This document shows positions 1-7,454 of a DNA stretch of 54,728 nt, piece after piece (position 1 is the first letter of the stretch; each line of letters starts with the position of its first letter). Under the pieces are notes generated by a model that made no database searches, was not told the DNA's origin, and was given only the letters and a program-made list of their open reading frames with translations. The DNA comes from Flavobacteriales bacterium (lineage in GTDB: Bacteria; Bacteroidota; Bacteroidia; Flavobacteriales; Flavobacteriaceae), in contig JAHEDS010000008.1 in the NCBI GenBank assembly GCA_024641135.1, forward strand, positions 1 through 54,728, in the 5' to 3' direction. A program made the position numbers and the translations under genes.

Positions 1-120
1 AAAACCATGGAAAACTATGATGAAGATGACTACGAAGATTTTGACAGTGATGATCCTGAAGCTATCCAAGATCCTGAAATTGAAATAGAGGAGGATTCGG
101 AAGAAATGGATATGGATTAA
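1..120 (+). CDS. 3' end of an unknown CDS with an acidic tail
   Basis: An open frame runs in from the window start and stops with TAA at 118-120. The 39 visible residues are extremely acidic (motifs such as EDFDSDDPE and EEDSEEMDMD) with almost no basic residues, which looks like a disordered acidic C-terminal tail. The body of the protein lies outside the window, so no family can be named. A downstream ATG at position 7 exists, but a 37-residue acidic peptide on its own is less likely than a truncated gene. The next gene starts 13 bp later on the same strand, so co-transcription is plausible. Confidence 0.55.
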   Translation, partial: KTMENYDEDDYEDFDSDDPEAIQDPEIEIEEDSEEMDMD

Positions 121-133
121 ATTATGTTTTGAC

Positions 134-364
134 ATGATTGAGGCTGTTTTTATATCATACAAAGACGGGTATTTTAAGTTTTTGTTTGAAAGTGGTGAAG
201 AAATGGTTTTTGAAGAGGTGCACCCTAGAGTATTAAAGCAATTTGATTTAAAAAATGATAAAAATCTAATTGGTAAATCATTCAAAGTATCTTTTATTGA
301 AATTATTGAAGATTCTGATGATGATTTTGTAATTTACAGAATAGAAAGTTTGAAATCACTTTAA
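134..364 (+). CDS. Small hypothetical protein, paralog of the protein at 956-1318
   Basis: A 76-residue protein with no signal peptide and no recognised domain. The pattern of alternating hydrophobic residues suggests a small beta-rich fold. Its second half matches the C-terminal half of the exported protein at 956-1318: both have a FDL motif, then D, then L/F-IG-K-FKV, then an acidic DSD stretch and a Leu-rich end. Its start lies 13 bp after the preceding stop and 11 bp separate its end from the VOC gene, so the three open frames probably form one transcription unit. Function unknown. Confidence 0.6.
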   Translation: MIEAVFISYKDGYFKFLFESGEEMVFEEVHPRVLKQFDLKNDKNLIGKSFKVSFIEIIEDSDDDFVIYRIESLKSL

Positions 365-375
365 TTAATATTTAT

Positions 376-789
376 ATGAATACACCATTTCACATGTCAT
401 TACCTTGTTTAAGTGTAAAAGAAACAAAAAGCTTTTATGTAAATAACATTGGTGCTACTTATGGTAGAAATACTCAAAACTGGATTGATATAAATTTGTT
501 CGGCCATCAATTGACATTTATTAAGGCTAAAAAATTCAATTTTAATAACCCAAATTATATTTTTGAAGGTAAAATATTACCATCATTTCATTTTGGTGTT
601 ATTGTTGATGTTGATTCATGGAATAAAGTTTATACTAAACTTCAAGGGTTTGAATTAGACTTAGTAACCGAATCAACGTATCTTAAAGATCAATTAGGGG
701 AACATGCTTCCTTTTTCGTGAAGGACCCTAATGGTTATATGCTAGAGTTTAAGACATTTAAAGAATCCAAAGACATATTTAAAGCTTAA
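376..789 (+). CDS. VOC-superfamily (glyoxalase/bleomycin resistance-like) protein
   Basis: A 137-residue soluble protein with the vicinal oxygen chelate pattern: an N-terminal strand beginning HMSLPCLSVKETKSFY, a central FHFGVIVD strand and the characteristic C-terminal FFVKDPNGYMLEFK signature. The last motif holds the Glu that usually ligates the metal in this fold, and His residues in the first and third strands (HMSL, FHFG) are candidate ligands. The length fits a single two-repeat VOC subunit. The superfamily covers lyases, dioxygenases and resistance proteins, and nothing here fixes the substrate. It sits between two paralogous small proteins. Confidence 0.8.
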   Translation: MNTPFHMSLPCLSVKETKSFYVNNIGATYGRNTQNWIDINLFGHQLTFIKAKKFNFNNPNYIFEGKILPSFHFGVIVDVDSWNKVYTKLQGFELDLVTESTYLKDQLGEHASFFVKDPNGYMLEFKTFKESKDIFKA

Positions 790-814
790 TAAAATAAATA
801 GCTCTTACCACACA

Positions 815-833
815 TAAAATCTACCAGATTTTA
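815..833 (+). terminator. Weak hairpin downstream of the VOC gene
   Basis: TAAAATCT, loop ACC, AGATTTTA forms an 8-bp AT-rich hairpin 25 bp after the VOC stop codon. No clean T-run follows directly; an AAAAGCTTTTT stretch begins a few bases later. It could be a weak terminator or chance palindromy. The rest of 790-955 holds nothing I can name. Confidence 0.3.
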
Positions 834-955
834 CTAAAAGCTTTTTCAGACTTGACGTGGCAAATTTCTGAACACAACATAAAAATTCTTTAAAAATTTT
901 ACGACGAGTTGATTGTAGTATTTTTTAAGTACACTTAAAACAAAATTAAATACAA

Positions 956-1318
956 ATGAAAACACTTTATTTTATTATTGCTGTCTTTTTTATAATCCCT
1001 TTATTTTCATTTACTTCATTTAAGACTGTAACGCCTTTTGTGGTTAGCCAAGAAACTATAACTGTAGAGGGAACATATGATGGCCATGAAGATTATGGTT
1101 ATAATTTTATTTCAATACATGATAATGGAGATGAATATACGTTAACATTTCAAAAGGTTGAGGAAGCAGTTTCTAATGAATTTGATTTAAATTCAGATTT
1201 ATTTATAGGAACTAAATTTAAGGTTACATATAAGACAGATACCATTGTAACTAAAGACTCTGATGGTTATGAAGATGAAAATATAATTCATACCCTTTTG
1301 AAACTTGAAAAGTTATAA
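956..1318 (+). CDS. Exported small hypothetical protein, paralog of the protein at 134-364
   Basis: A 120-residue protein starting with Lys and a hydrophobic segment (FIIAVFFIIPLFSF) that reads as a signal peptide or N-terminal membrane anchor; no lipobox is seen. The mature part is beta-rich and acidic. Its C-terminal half shares the FDL...IGTKFKV...DSD...LEKL pattern with the cytoplasmic 76-residue protein upstream, so the two look like duplicates, one of which has an export signal. A strong hairpin terminator follows. Function unknown. Confidence 0.65.
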   Translation: MKTLYFIIAVFFIIPLFSFTSFKTVTPFVVSQETITVEGTYDGHEDYGYNFISIHDNGDEYTLTFQKVEEAVSNEFDLNSDLFIGTKFKVTYKTDTIVTKDSDGYEDENIIHTLLKLEKL

Positions 1319-1338
1319 AAAGCTATAGAAATCAATAT

Positions 1339-2712
1339 TTAGGCTACTTTTATGGTAGCCTTTTTTATATACACCTCCCAAATTAGATAACCATAAACAA
1401 TGGTATATTCTAAGCCAATAACCCAAAGGTTTTCAATATTGTTTGAATTAGCATAAGCTATATAACTAATTATGCCTGCAAAACTCCAAACTAAGGGGAA
1501 TTTATACTTGGTAAATAGTGATAAAATTAATAAGGTAGCAATATACCATGGATGAACAGTTGTACTCATAAAGAAGTAAAATGATAATACCAAAAGCATG
1601 TTGGTTATTAATTCTTTAAGAGATTTATTTTTTTTGAAAAATGCTATATATAAAACAAATAAAATAATCATGGAAGGAATTATTTTTCCAATAAAATCAA
1701 TTTCATTATAGCCTCTAAACAGGTACCCAATCGCTCTTGCTATATAATATATACTCGCATTAAATTCAAAATCTTGAAACCATAATGCTACAGTTTGAGT
1801 ATAGTTATTTATGAAGTTTTGGTTATAAAAAGGAATGAAAAATAAAATGTTTAAAATAATTATAATACTATAAAAACTAATAAGGGTTTTAAATTCTGAA
1901 TATTTAGATTTCCAATTTTTAAATATGCTATCTCCTTTAAAAAACGAATAAAAAAACAGGGGTAAAAATATGAGAGGTATAAGTTTTATAGATACTGAAC
2001 AAGCAAATGCAATAGCTGAAAATTGCCATTTCCCGACCTCATATAAGTATAAACTCCAAATTAAAAAAAATATCATAACACTTTCAAAATGAAGGTTCCC
2101 GGTAAGCTCTATTATGATAAAAGGGTTAAGCATGTACCAGAAAATAGTATTTATTGGGAGGTTTAATTTTTCGAGTAGTTTTTTTCCGAAATAAAGAGTA
2201 CCGACATCAGCTAAAATTATTATTAATCTTAAAATGATGGCAGAACCCAAAATGCTTTTACCTGCAAGTAATCCTGCAATAACAAAACAAAGTTGATTAA
2301 GAGGTGGGTAGTTAGTAAAGTGACTTCCGCTTAATTCACCCATACCAAGATATAATTCCTGTGCCTGTAAAACAGGAGAAATTCCTTTGATAATAAATGA
2401 TTCTGGAGTAAATAAATAAGGATTAAAGCCTTCAATAATCATGCGTCCGTCCCAAATAAACCTATAAAAATCTTGAGATAAATTAGGTATTGAAAACAAA
2501 AAAAGCAATCTGAAACCAATTGCTAAAATTGCCAAAAAAGTAAAATTGTTGGTATTTATTTTAATGAGTTTATAAAAAAGTACGAATAGGGCTGTGTAAA
2601 GTGTGACTAGTTTTACATAGTCATTTCGATTTAAATCATAGGAGAAACTTAAATAAAACAAGACTGTTAATAAAACAAAAAACAGAGATGATTTATACCG
2701 TTTTAAAAACAA
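1339..2712 (-). CDS. GT-C type polytopic glycosyltransferase (mannosyltransferase-like)
   Basis: A 457-residue protein with about ten to twelve hydrophobic segments. An extracytoplasmic loop holds DFYRFIWDGRMIIEGFNPY, the pattern found in polyprenyl-phosphate-dependent GT-C enzymes of the MptA/MptB and GT87-like group, where an early Asp is catalytic. It would transfer a sugar from a polyprenyl-phosphate donor on the outer face of the inner membrane; mannose is the usual assignment but is inferred. No in-frame ATG lies between an upstream stop and the first membrane segment, so the start is probably the TTG at 2712. It follows the propeller gene by 33 bp on the same strand and may be co-transcribed. 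Confidence 0.7.
   Translation of the reverse strand: MFLKRYKSSLFFVLLTVLFYLSFSYDLNRNDYVKLVTLYTALFVLFYKLIKINTNNFTFLAILAIGFRLLFLFSIPNLSQDFYRFIWDGRMIIEGFNPYLFTPESFIIKGISPVLQAQELYLGMGELSGSHFTNYPPLNQLCFVIAGLLAGKSILGSAIILRLIIILADVGTLYFGKKLLEKLNLPINTIFWYMLNPFIIIELTGNLHFESVMIFFLIWSLYLYEVGKWQFSAIAFACSVSIKLIPLIFLPLFFYSFFKGDSIFKNWKSKYSEFKTLISFYSIIIILNILFFIPFYNQNFINNYTQTVALWFQDFEFNASIYYIARAIGYLFRGYNEIDFIGKIIPSMIILFVLYIAFFKKNKSLKELITNMLLVLSFYFFMSTTVHPWYIATLLILSLFTKYKFPLVWSFAGIISYIAYANSNNIENLWVIGLEYTIVYGYLIWEVYIKKATIKVA
1342..1366 (+). terminator. Rho-independent terminator for the 956-1318 gene
   Basis: GGCTAC (1342-1347), loop TTTTATG, GTAGCC (1355-1360), then six T. It lies 23 bp after the stop codon at 1318 and overlaps the last codons of the convergent glycosyltransferase gene, so the 3' end of that coding sequence doubles as terminator DNA for the plus strand. 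Confidence 0.8.
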
Positions 2713-2745
2713 AAGGTTATTAAGTTTATTTAATAAAAGCTATTT

Positions 2746-3855
2746 TTAATCCACCCATTCAGCGATAAACAGATTGGTATCTCGACCACCACCATTATTT
2801 CTGTTCGAAGAAAAGGCTAAATATTTACCATCATTTGAAAAAACAGGAAAAGCATCAAATGTTTCACTGTGAGTTACACGTTCTAAATTTTTTCCGTCAA
2901 GGTCAATCATATATAAATTAAAAGGGAATCCTTTTTCAGCCTCAAAATTTGAAGAAAATAATATTTTTTTACCTGAAGGATGAAAAAATGGACTCCAATT
3001 TGCATTTCCTAAATTTGTTAATTGTCGCATGTCACTTCCATCTGCATTACAAATGTATAATTCCATTTCGGTAGGCTCTACTAGTCCTTGAGCCAATAGA
3101 TCCTTATAAGCTTTTATAGCTTCGTCTGTTTTAGGCCTTGAAGATCTGAAAATTAATTTTGTTCCATCTGGAGAAAAGAAAGCGCCACCATCATATCCTA
3201 ATTCATTAGTGATTTGTTTAACATTACTTCCGTCAAGATTCATAGTGTACAGTTCTAAATCTCCACTTCTAGTTGATGTGAAAACTATTTTATCACCGGT
3301 TGGAGAAACAGTTGCTTCGGCATCATAACCAGGTTGATTTGTTAGCTGACCCGTTATATTGCCATCAACGTCGGCAATAAAAATGTCAAAAGAATCATAA
3401 ACTGGCCAAACATATTTTCCGTTTTTTCTTAAAGGAACATCCGGGCAGTTTTCATCAACTAAATGGGTTGATGCATAAATAAAATGCTTGTTATCCGGAA
3501 GAAAGTAAGCACAAGTTGTTCTTCCTTTACCCGTACTTATCATCTTTGGTTTAGAATCTTTAAAGGAGTCACCATTGTTCATTAAAAACATTTGGTCACA
3601 ATTAAGTCCCCAATTTTTAAAGTTTGATTGAAAAAGTAGTTGCTTATCATCAAAGCTCCAATATGCTTCGGCATTGTCACCACCAAAGGTAATTTGTTTA
3701 ATAGCTTTGAAGTGTTTCTCTTCAGGGAAAATTAAGGTGTCTTTTGTAATCTCAACAGTTGTTGTGTTGGATGTTTCTTTATTCGATTGGTTTGCCTTGT
3801 CATTTTTACAAGAAAGAAGACATAATAAACTAGATATAATTATGATGAATTTCAT
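2746..3855 (-). CDS. TolB/WD40-like beta-propeller lipoprotein
   Basis: A 369-residue protein with a lipoprotein signal peptide (SSLLCLLSCKND, lipid-anchored Cys at about residue 16). The mature part contains several PD40/TolB-like blades: repeated SPTGDKIVFTSTRSGDLELY, SPDGTKLIFRS, HPSGKKILFSSN and SNDGKYLAFSSNR motifs about 45-60 residues apart. Such propellers act as binding scaffolds in the periplasm or at the outer membrane; some are fused to peptidases, but no catalytic domain is present here. Divergent from the M28 peptidase gene, whose product is also a predicted lipoprotein, so the two might work together. Ligand unknown. Confidence 0.8.
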   Translation of the reverse strand: MKFIIIISSLLCLLSCKNDKANQSNKETSNTTTVEITKDTLIFPEEKHFKAIKQITFGGDNAEAYWSFDDKQLLFQSNFKNWGLNCDQMFLMNNGDSFKDSKPKMISTGKGRTTCAYFLPDNKHFIYASTHLVDENCPDVPLRKNGKYVWPVYDSFDIFIADVDGNITGQLTNQPGYDAEATVSPTGDKIVFTSTRSGDLELYTMNLDGSNVKQITNELGYDGGAFFSPDGTKLIFRSSRPKTDEAIKAYKDLLAQGLVEPTEMELYICNADGSDMRQLTNLGNANWSPFFHPSGKKILFSSNFEAEKGFPFNLYMIDLDGKNLERVTHSETFDAFPVFSNDGKYLAFSSNRNNGGGRDTNLFIAEWVD

Positions 3856-3947
3856 TTTTAAACTATTTTTATATAAAAATAAACATTCTAGTTTATTGAG
3901 TTAATAGTTATTGAATTTTTTTATTGCAAATATTAAATATCATTCTT

Positions 3948-5174
3948 ATGAAACCAATTTATCTTCTATTTTTAGTAACCTTATTTATTTCCTGTAAAAA
4001 AGTACAACCCATCGAAGTGTCGATGAAAGATGATGTTAAAGTATTGGCATCTGATAGTCTTCATGGAAGACAAACAGGAACTTCCTATGAGGTTTTAGCA
4101 GCCGATTATATTGCTAAAAGATTTGAGGATTTGGGATTGGAGCCTAAGGGAGTAAATGGGTATTTTCAGGAATTTTCATTTAAAGATAAAAGTGACCCTC
4201 ACGGTAATGTTAATTATGTTAGCAAATCCGAAGACAGCACAGTAACTGGAACAAATGTTATTGGTTATTTAAATAATAATGCTGAAAATATAATTGTAAT
4301 TGGTGCGCACTATGATCATTTAGGAATGGGGATAGAAGGATCATTATTTCGAGGAGAAAACCCTGAAATACATAACGGAGCAGATGATAATGCCAGTGGT
4401 GTCGCTGTTATGTTAGATTTAATTAAAAAGTTAAAAGGAGTAAACACTACTAATAATTATTTGTTTATTGCATTTTCAGGAGAGGAAATGGGTTTGTTAG
4501 GCTCTAATTATTATGTTAAGAACCCATCAATTGATTTGAAAAAGGTTGATTATATGCTAAATATGGATATGGTTGGTCGTTTAAACAGTGAAAATACTAT
4601 TGCAGTACATGGTGTTGGAACCTCACCTATATTTAAGCAAGTGCTTTTTGCAAATAAAGGAGCATTAAATATTGCGGAACATGAATCTGGTGTGGGGCCA
4701 AGTGATCATACCTCATTTTATTTAGCAGATATTCCGGTACTGCATTTTTTTACCGGACAACATGAAGATTACCATAAACCATCAGATGATGCTGAAAGAC
4801 TAAATTATGATGGAATGGAAGTGATTTCACAGTATATTTTATCAATAATTACGGAATTAAATGATGATGGTAAAATTGCTTTTAGAAAAACTAAAAATGA
4901 AAGTCAAGAGGTGCCAGCCTTTAAGGTAACTTTAGGGGTTGTTCCAGATTATTTATTCGATGGTAAAGGCATGCGAATTGATGGTGTAAGTGAAGACAAA
5001 CCTGCTCAAATGGCTGGAATGCAAAAAGGAGATATCGTGATCAAGATGGGAGACAATGATATAGAAGATATGATGAGCTATATGAAGGCACTAGGAAAGT
5101 TTGAAAAGGGCACTACCACTAAAGTAGCTATCAATAGAAATAACGAGATTATAGTTTTGGATGTGACTTTTTAA
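3948..5174 (+). CDS. M28-family metallopeptidase lipoprotein with C-terminal PDZ domain
   Basis: Read from the ATG at 3948 (408 residues), the protein begins with the lipoprotein signal MKPIYLLFLVTLFISCKK; the longer frame from a TTG at 3924 would only add eight residues before it. The di-zinc aminopeptidase motifs are in order: GAHYDHLG (about residues 120-127), NGADDNASG (143-151), FSGEEMGLLG (176-185), NMDMVGR and the last His in EDYHKPSDD (about 273-281). Residues about 320-408 form a PDZ domain (GMRIDGVSEDKPAQMAGMQKGD). The expected role is periplasmic or surface removal of N-terminal residues from peptides. All expected zinc ligands are visible. Confidence 0.9.
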   Translation: MKPIYLLFLVTLFISCKKVQPIEVSMKDDVKVLASDSLHGRQTGTSYEVLAADYIAKRFEDLGLEPKGVNGYFQEFSFKDKSDPHGNVNYVSKSEDSTVTGTNVIGYLNNNAENIIVIGAHYDHLGMGIEGSLFRGENPEIHNGADDNASGVAVMLDLIKKLKGVNTTNNYLFIAFSGEEMGLLGSNYYVKNPSIDLKKVDYMLNMDMVGRLNSENTIAVHGVGTSPIFKQVLFANKGALNIAEHESGVGPSDHTSFYLADIPVLHFFTGQHEDYHKPSDDAERLNYDGMEVISQYILSIITELNDDGKIAFRKTKNESQEVPAFKVTLGVVPDYLFDGKGMRIDGVSEDKPAQMAGMQKGDIVIKMGDNDIEDMMSYMKALGKFEKGTTTKVAINRNNEIIVLDVTF

Positions 5175-5181
5175 ATAATAT

Positions 5182-5203
5182 CTAAATATATAATTTAGGC
5201 TTT
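5182..5203 (+). terminator. Weak AT-rich hairpin between convergent genes
   Basis: CTAAAT, loop ATATA, ATTTAG, followed by GCTTTT. It lies eight bases after the M28 stop codon and overlaps the stop of the convergent GT2 gene. The stem is short and AT-rich, so its function as a terminator is uncertain. Confidence 0.3.
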
Positions 5204-6718
5204 TGAACTAATTGAATTAAAAAAGACATAGCCAAAACCTATAAATAGCATTAAGTGAAAAGGGAATAAACCAAAGTCGCCACCTTGGTTACCTACTATG
5301 AATGCGCTATACATGCCAAAAGCAAAATATAGCATTAGTAAGCCTTCAAAAATAACATTTATTGAAATTCCTTTTTTGATGTATTTATTGTTTTTCCAGC
5401 TGTCTTTTAATGTGCTTATGTTAAATTTAGGAGTCCTAATAAACTCGCTCTTTTTGCCTAAGTGACCTTCTAAAACAGCAATGGAATTATGTAATGAAAA
5501 GCCCATGGCAATAGAGAAAAATGTAAAAAACATTCCAATATATTTAATGAAGTTTTTTATGCCACTACCATAAGTGTTTTTGTACATAATCCAATAACAA
5601 CCAAAGAAAATAATGGTACTTAATACAAAGAAACTCATTACATAAAAGTATGGTTTTAAATTAGCGTACTCATTTTTAATAAAAAGCATAGGAACACTTA
5701 AAACAGCAACAATAAGAACGTTTAAAAACATGGTGCTATTAAGAAGATGTAGTATACCATGAATTTTTGTTTTTGTTGATATATTGGGACTTTTTAAAAC
5801 GCGCCATAACATTTTTTTAAAATTCTCAGCGCCACCTTTATTCCATCTAAATTGTTGTGATCTTGCCGCACTAATAATGATTGGAAGTTCAGCAGGAGTT
5901 TCAACATTTTCTAAGTACTTAAATTTCCAATTTTTAAGTTGTGCTCTATAACTTAAATCGAGATCTTCAGTTAATGTGTCTCCTTCCCAATTTCCTGCAT
6001 CTATAATGCATTCTTTTCTCCAAACACCAGCAGTTCCATTAAAATTGATAAAATGCCCTTTGCTATTTCTTCCAACTTGTTCTAATGTAAAATGAGCATC
6101 AAGCGCAAAAGCTTGAATTTTGGTTAGAATCGAATAATTTCTGTTTATGTGGCCCCAACGTGTTTGTACTACGCCAATTTTTTCATCCTTAAAGTAAGGA
6201 ATGGTTCTTTTCAACCAATCTTTTTGTGGAAGAAAGTCTGAGTCAAAAATGGCAATTAATTCGCCTTTTGCAATTTTTAAACCTTCTTTAAGAGCCCCTG
6301 CTTTAAAACCAGTTCTATCAACTCTAGTTATTTGTTTAATATCTAAACCAGTTTTTTTAAGTTTTTCAATATGTTCGAAAGTAGTTTTTACTGTTTCGTC
6401 GGTTGAATCATCTAAAACTTGAATCTCTAATTTATCTTTTGGATAATCTATAAGTGCAATATTGTCTAATAAGCGATCCATTACATACATTTCGTTGTAA
6501 ACAGGCAATTGAATGGTTACATAAGGGATTTCTTCTGGATGAGTAAAATCAAGGACCTCCGGTTTTTCAGATTTCTTTTTTGAGCTTAAATAATTAAATA
6601 ACAAGTTAAGCTGCGCCAAAGCATACATGAAAATGAGTAATAATGAGATGGTGTAAACAACTATAATTAATAATGAGATGGTGTAACCACCAACTATATT
6701 TAAAGGAACAAAAATCAT
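5195..6718 (-). CDS. Cellulose-synthase-like GT2 glycosyltransferase (membrane, processive type)
   Basis: A 507-residue protein with an N-terminal membrane helix, a cytoplasmic GT-A domain and about four to five C-terminal membrane segments. The domain shows VTIQLPVYNE at its start, IFDSDFLP (DxD), LTEDLDLSYR (TED catalytic base) and QQFRWNKGG (Q-x-x-R-W), the signature of processive beta-glycosyltransferases such as cellulose synthase, chitin synthase and glucomannan synthase-like enzymes. The product polymer cannot be deduced. The ATG overlaps the stop of the upstream GT2 gene by four bases (ATGA), implying translational coupling. The first membrane helix contains a 10-residue tandem repeat encoded by a 30-bp duplication. 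Confidence 0.85.
   Translation of the reverse strand: MIFVPLNIVGGYTISLLIIVVYTISLLLIFMYALAQLNLLFNYLSSKKKSEKPEVLDFTHPEEIPYVTIQLPVYNEMYVMDRLLDNIALIDYPKDKLEIQVLDDSTDETVKTTFEHIEKLKKTGLDIKQITRVDRTGFKAGALKEGLKIAKGELIAIFDSDFLPQKDWLKRTIPYFKDEKIGVVQTRWGHINRNYSILTKIQAFALDAHFTLEQVGRNSKGHFINFNGTAGVWRKECIIDAGNWEGDTLTEDLDLSYRAQLKNWKFKYLENVETPAELPIIISAARSQQFRWNKGGAENFKKMLWRVLKSPNISTKTKIHGILHLLNSTMFLNVLIVAVLSVPMLFIKNEYANLKPYFYVMSFFVLSTIIFFGCYWIMYKNTYGSGIKNFIKYIGMFFTFFSIAMGFSLHNSIAVLEGHLGKKSEFIRTPKFNISTLKDSWKNNKYIKKGISINVIFEGLLMLYFAFGMYSAFIVGNQGGDFGLFPFHLMLFIGFGYVFFNSISSKA
6639..6686 (-). repeat. 30-bp tandem duplication in the first membrane helix of the GT2 gene
   Basis: AATAATGAGATGGTGTAA occurs at 6639-6656 and again at 6669-6686, exactly 30 bp apart and in frame. 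In the protein it gives YTISLLIIV followed by VYTISLLLIF at about residues 12-31. The near-identity at DNA level suggests a recent duplication that lengthened or re-registered the first membrane segment. Confidence 0.8.
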
Positions 6719-7407
6719 TTTTTAATACTGTATTTAAAAATCCAACCTAATATTGCGAGGCCTGCAAAGATACTACCTTTTATTGTACCAGACACTTTTG
6801 AGACCCCAATTCTTTGTCTGTATTTTACAGGAATCTCTATATATGTCAATTTATGTTTTAGGGCTTTTAATTGCATTTCAACTGTCCACCCATATGTTTT
6901 GTCTTGCATATTTAAATCTAGAAGCTTTTGATATTTTATAGCTCTAAATGGGCCTAAATCTGTAAAACGAGCACCGTACATAAATTTCATTAAAAAAGTA
7001 GCCAACCAATTACCAAACACTTGTTGTGGTGTCATAGAATTTGCTGCTCTCAGTTCTTTATTTCTCGACCCAATAACCATATCGATATTATCATTGATAA
7101 TTGGATCAACTAATTGTTCAAGTTCTTCAGGATAATCGCTATAATCTCCATCTAAAAAAACAATAATGTCTGGTTTTTTATTTTGATTGGATATATACTC
7201 CATTCCTTTTAAACAGGCAAAACCATAGCCTTTATTTAATTCTGTTAATACAGTTGCCCCAGCTTTTGCTGCTTTGTTAGCCGTGTCGTCATTTGAATTG
7301 TTGTTGACAACTATAACTTCATCAACAAATTTAGGGATATCATTAATAACACGTGCTATAGAATTTTCTTCATTATAAGCAGGGATGATAACTTTTATCT
7401 TGGACAT
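6715..7407 (-). CDS. DPM1-like GT2 glycosyltransferase
   Basis: A 230-residue soluble GT-A domain with VIIPAYNEENSI at the N-terminus, the nucleotide-binding VVNNNSNDDT and the metal-binding FLDGDYSDYPEEL. The fold and length match dolichyl/polyprenyl-phosphate mannose or glucose synthases and UDP-glucose-dependent homologs, which load a sugar onto a polyprenyl phosphate. The ATG at 7407 is preferred over a TTG one codon earlier. Its stop overlaps the start of the cellulose-synthase-like gene by four bases, so the two are made together. With the GT-C enzyme at 1339-2712 it could form a polyprenyl-phosphate-sugar donor and acceptor pair, which is inference. Confidence 0.8.
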   Translation of the reverse strand: MSKIKVIIPAYNEENSIARVINDIPKFVDEVIVVNNNSNDDTANKAAKAGATVLTELNKGYGFACLKGMEYISNQNKKPDIIVFLDGDYSDYPEELEQLVDPIINDNIDMVIGSRNKELRAANSMTPQQVFGNWLATFLMKFMYGARFTDLGPFRAIKYQKLLDLNMQDKTYGWTVEMQLKALKHKLTYIEIPVKYRQRIGVSKVSGTIKGSIFAGLAILGWIFKYSIKK

Positions 7408-7454
7408 CAAGCATTAACTTTCATACTGTAAAAGTACAATAATTTATGAATTTT

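Noticed and set aside
3924-3947. Upstream extension of the M28 gene to a TTG
   Set aside because: The ATG at 3948 directly begins a proper lipoprotein signal peptide.
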